A stretch of DNA of 5,035 nucleotides from NCBI GenBank assembly GCA_002694065.1, contig NZKZ01000093.1, positions 1 to 5,035 on the forward strand, read 5' to 3'. Positions 4,644-5,035 of this stretch are shown here, piece by piece. How positions within the stretch are numbered: position 1 is the first letter of the stretch; each line of letters starts with the position of its first letter. The stretch is from Acidiferrobacter sp. (GTDB lineage: Bacteria > Pseudomonadota > Gammaproteobacteria > Arenicellales > UBA868). Under the pieces are notes generated by a model, which was given only the letters and a program-made list of their open reading frames with translations, did no database searches and had not been told where the DNA came from. The translations under genes were made by a program, and so were the position numbers.

Positions 4644-5035
4644 ATGGTGAGACGTGTATCTCTAGCCCTGATCGCTGGTCTGTGTGCCCTCTTGGCAGGG
4701 TGCGGCGAGCAGGAGAAACCACAGCAGGATGCGGCACTTCCAGATGCAGCGGTTCAGAATTCAGCGGTTCAGGATTCGGGTCTCAGGATCGCGGCGTGGA
4801 ACCTTCAATGGTTCCCTGGCAAGACGCCCAGTGGAGGGAGTGCGGCTGAACAGGCTGCTCACGCCTTAGCGGTGATCTCAGAACTCAAGGCCATCGACGC
4901 GGACATCGTCCTGCTTCAGGAGATCAGGGACCCAGCCGCCTTGCAGGGGATCACCAAAGCGCTACCTGAGTATTCCCTCGATGTCGTCAGCGACTTTCGA
5001 GGCAATCTGGAGGTCGCAATCCTAAGCCGCGCACC
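4644..5035 (+). CDS. Lipoprotein with endonuclease/exonuclease/phosphatase domain, 5' part only
   Basis: The frame from the ATG at 4644 is open to the window edge (130 codons plus two bases), so the C-terminal part is missing. Residues 1-20 (MVRRVSLALIAGLCALLAGC) are a lipoprotein signal peptide with lipobox LAGC and Cys20 as the lipid site. Residues 21-46 form a Gln/Ala-rich linker with a short duplicated segment. From residue 47 the sequence matches the start of the EEP (DNase I-like) fold: 'LRIAAWNLQWFPGK' holds the conserved Asn (N53), and 'DADIVLLQEIRD' holds the metal-binding Glu of the 'LQE' motif (E93). 'LEVAILSR' near the end fits the following strand. Members hydrolyse phosphodiester or phosphomonoester bonds in nucleic acids, inositol phosphates or sphingolipids with Mg2+. 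The substrate cannot be told from this part, and the catalytic His/Asp motifs lie beyond the edge. An envelope-anchored nuclease or phosphodiesterase is likely. No clear ribosome binding site is visible. Confidence 0.87.
   Translation, partial: MVRRVSLALIAGLCALLAGCGEQEKPQQDAALPDAAVQNSAVQDSGLRIAAWNLQWFPGKTPSGGSAAEQAAHALAVISELKAIDADIVLLQEIRDPAALQGITKALPEYSLDVVSDFRGNLEVAILSRA
4746..4775 (+). repeat. 15-bp tandem repeat coding the lipoprotein linker
   Basis: Two 15-bp units, 4746-4760 and 4761-4775, share CAGCGGTTCAG exactly and encode AAVQN and SAVQD. The surrounding 4742-4795 reads as TTCAG/CTCAG-ending words at 7-8 nt intervals (for example GGTTCAG, AATTCAG, GATTCGG, GTCTCAG), resembling the intergenic heptads. 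It lies between the lipidated Cys20 and the catalytic domain, where sequence drift is tolerated. Confidence 0.6.

Overview
The window looks like bacterial chromosome, most plausibly from the Verrucomicrobiota. This rests on protein style: small Gram-negative-type lipoproteins, and a large secreted leucine-rich-repeat protein. That protein's C-terminus, with a 'STDL' stretch followed about 25 residues later by 'FFRF', resembles the ends of many secreted verrucomicrobial proteins. The assignment is inferred from remembered family features, not from a search.

Layout, left to right. Positions 1-211 may hold the N-terminal part of a minus-strand gene running off the left edge (tentative). Positions 212-402 are intergenic, with an AT-rich patch, a GC-rich hairpin and a perfect palindrome just upstream of the next gene. 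A lipoprotein gene (403-993, +) is followed by a repeat-filled gap and a small zinc-ribbon membrane protein gene (1114-1554, +). That gene converges on a very large minus-strand gene (1635-4550) for a secreted BspA-type protein with 25 regular 23-residue leucine-rich repeats in two modules. Divergent from it, a lipoprotein with an endonuclease/exonuclease/phosphatase domain starts at 4644 (+) and runs off the right edge.

The most unusual feature is a degenerate 7-nt periodic repeat (units such as GGTGCAG, GAACCAG, GGTGCGG, GATTCAG). It is present in every clear intergenic gap: before and up to the start codon of the first lipoprotein, between that gene and the zinc-ribbon gene, between the two convergent genes, and inverted between the divergent pair. 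Related units seem to lie inside the coding sequence of the last lipoprotein, where they encode its linker. Intergenic copies carry hairpins, a possible G-quadruplex and a possible ribosome binding site.

The genes do not form an obvious pathway. Three of the four clear products are predicted to be exported (two lipoproteins, one secreted repeat protein) and the fourth is a membrane protein, so the shared theme is the cell envelope. No RNA gene, insertion sequence, CRISPR array or convincing intrinsic terminator was seen.
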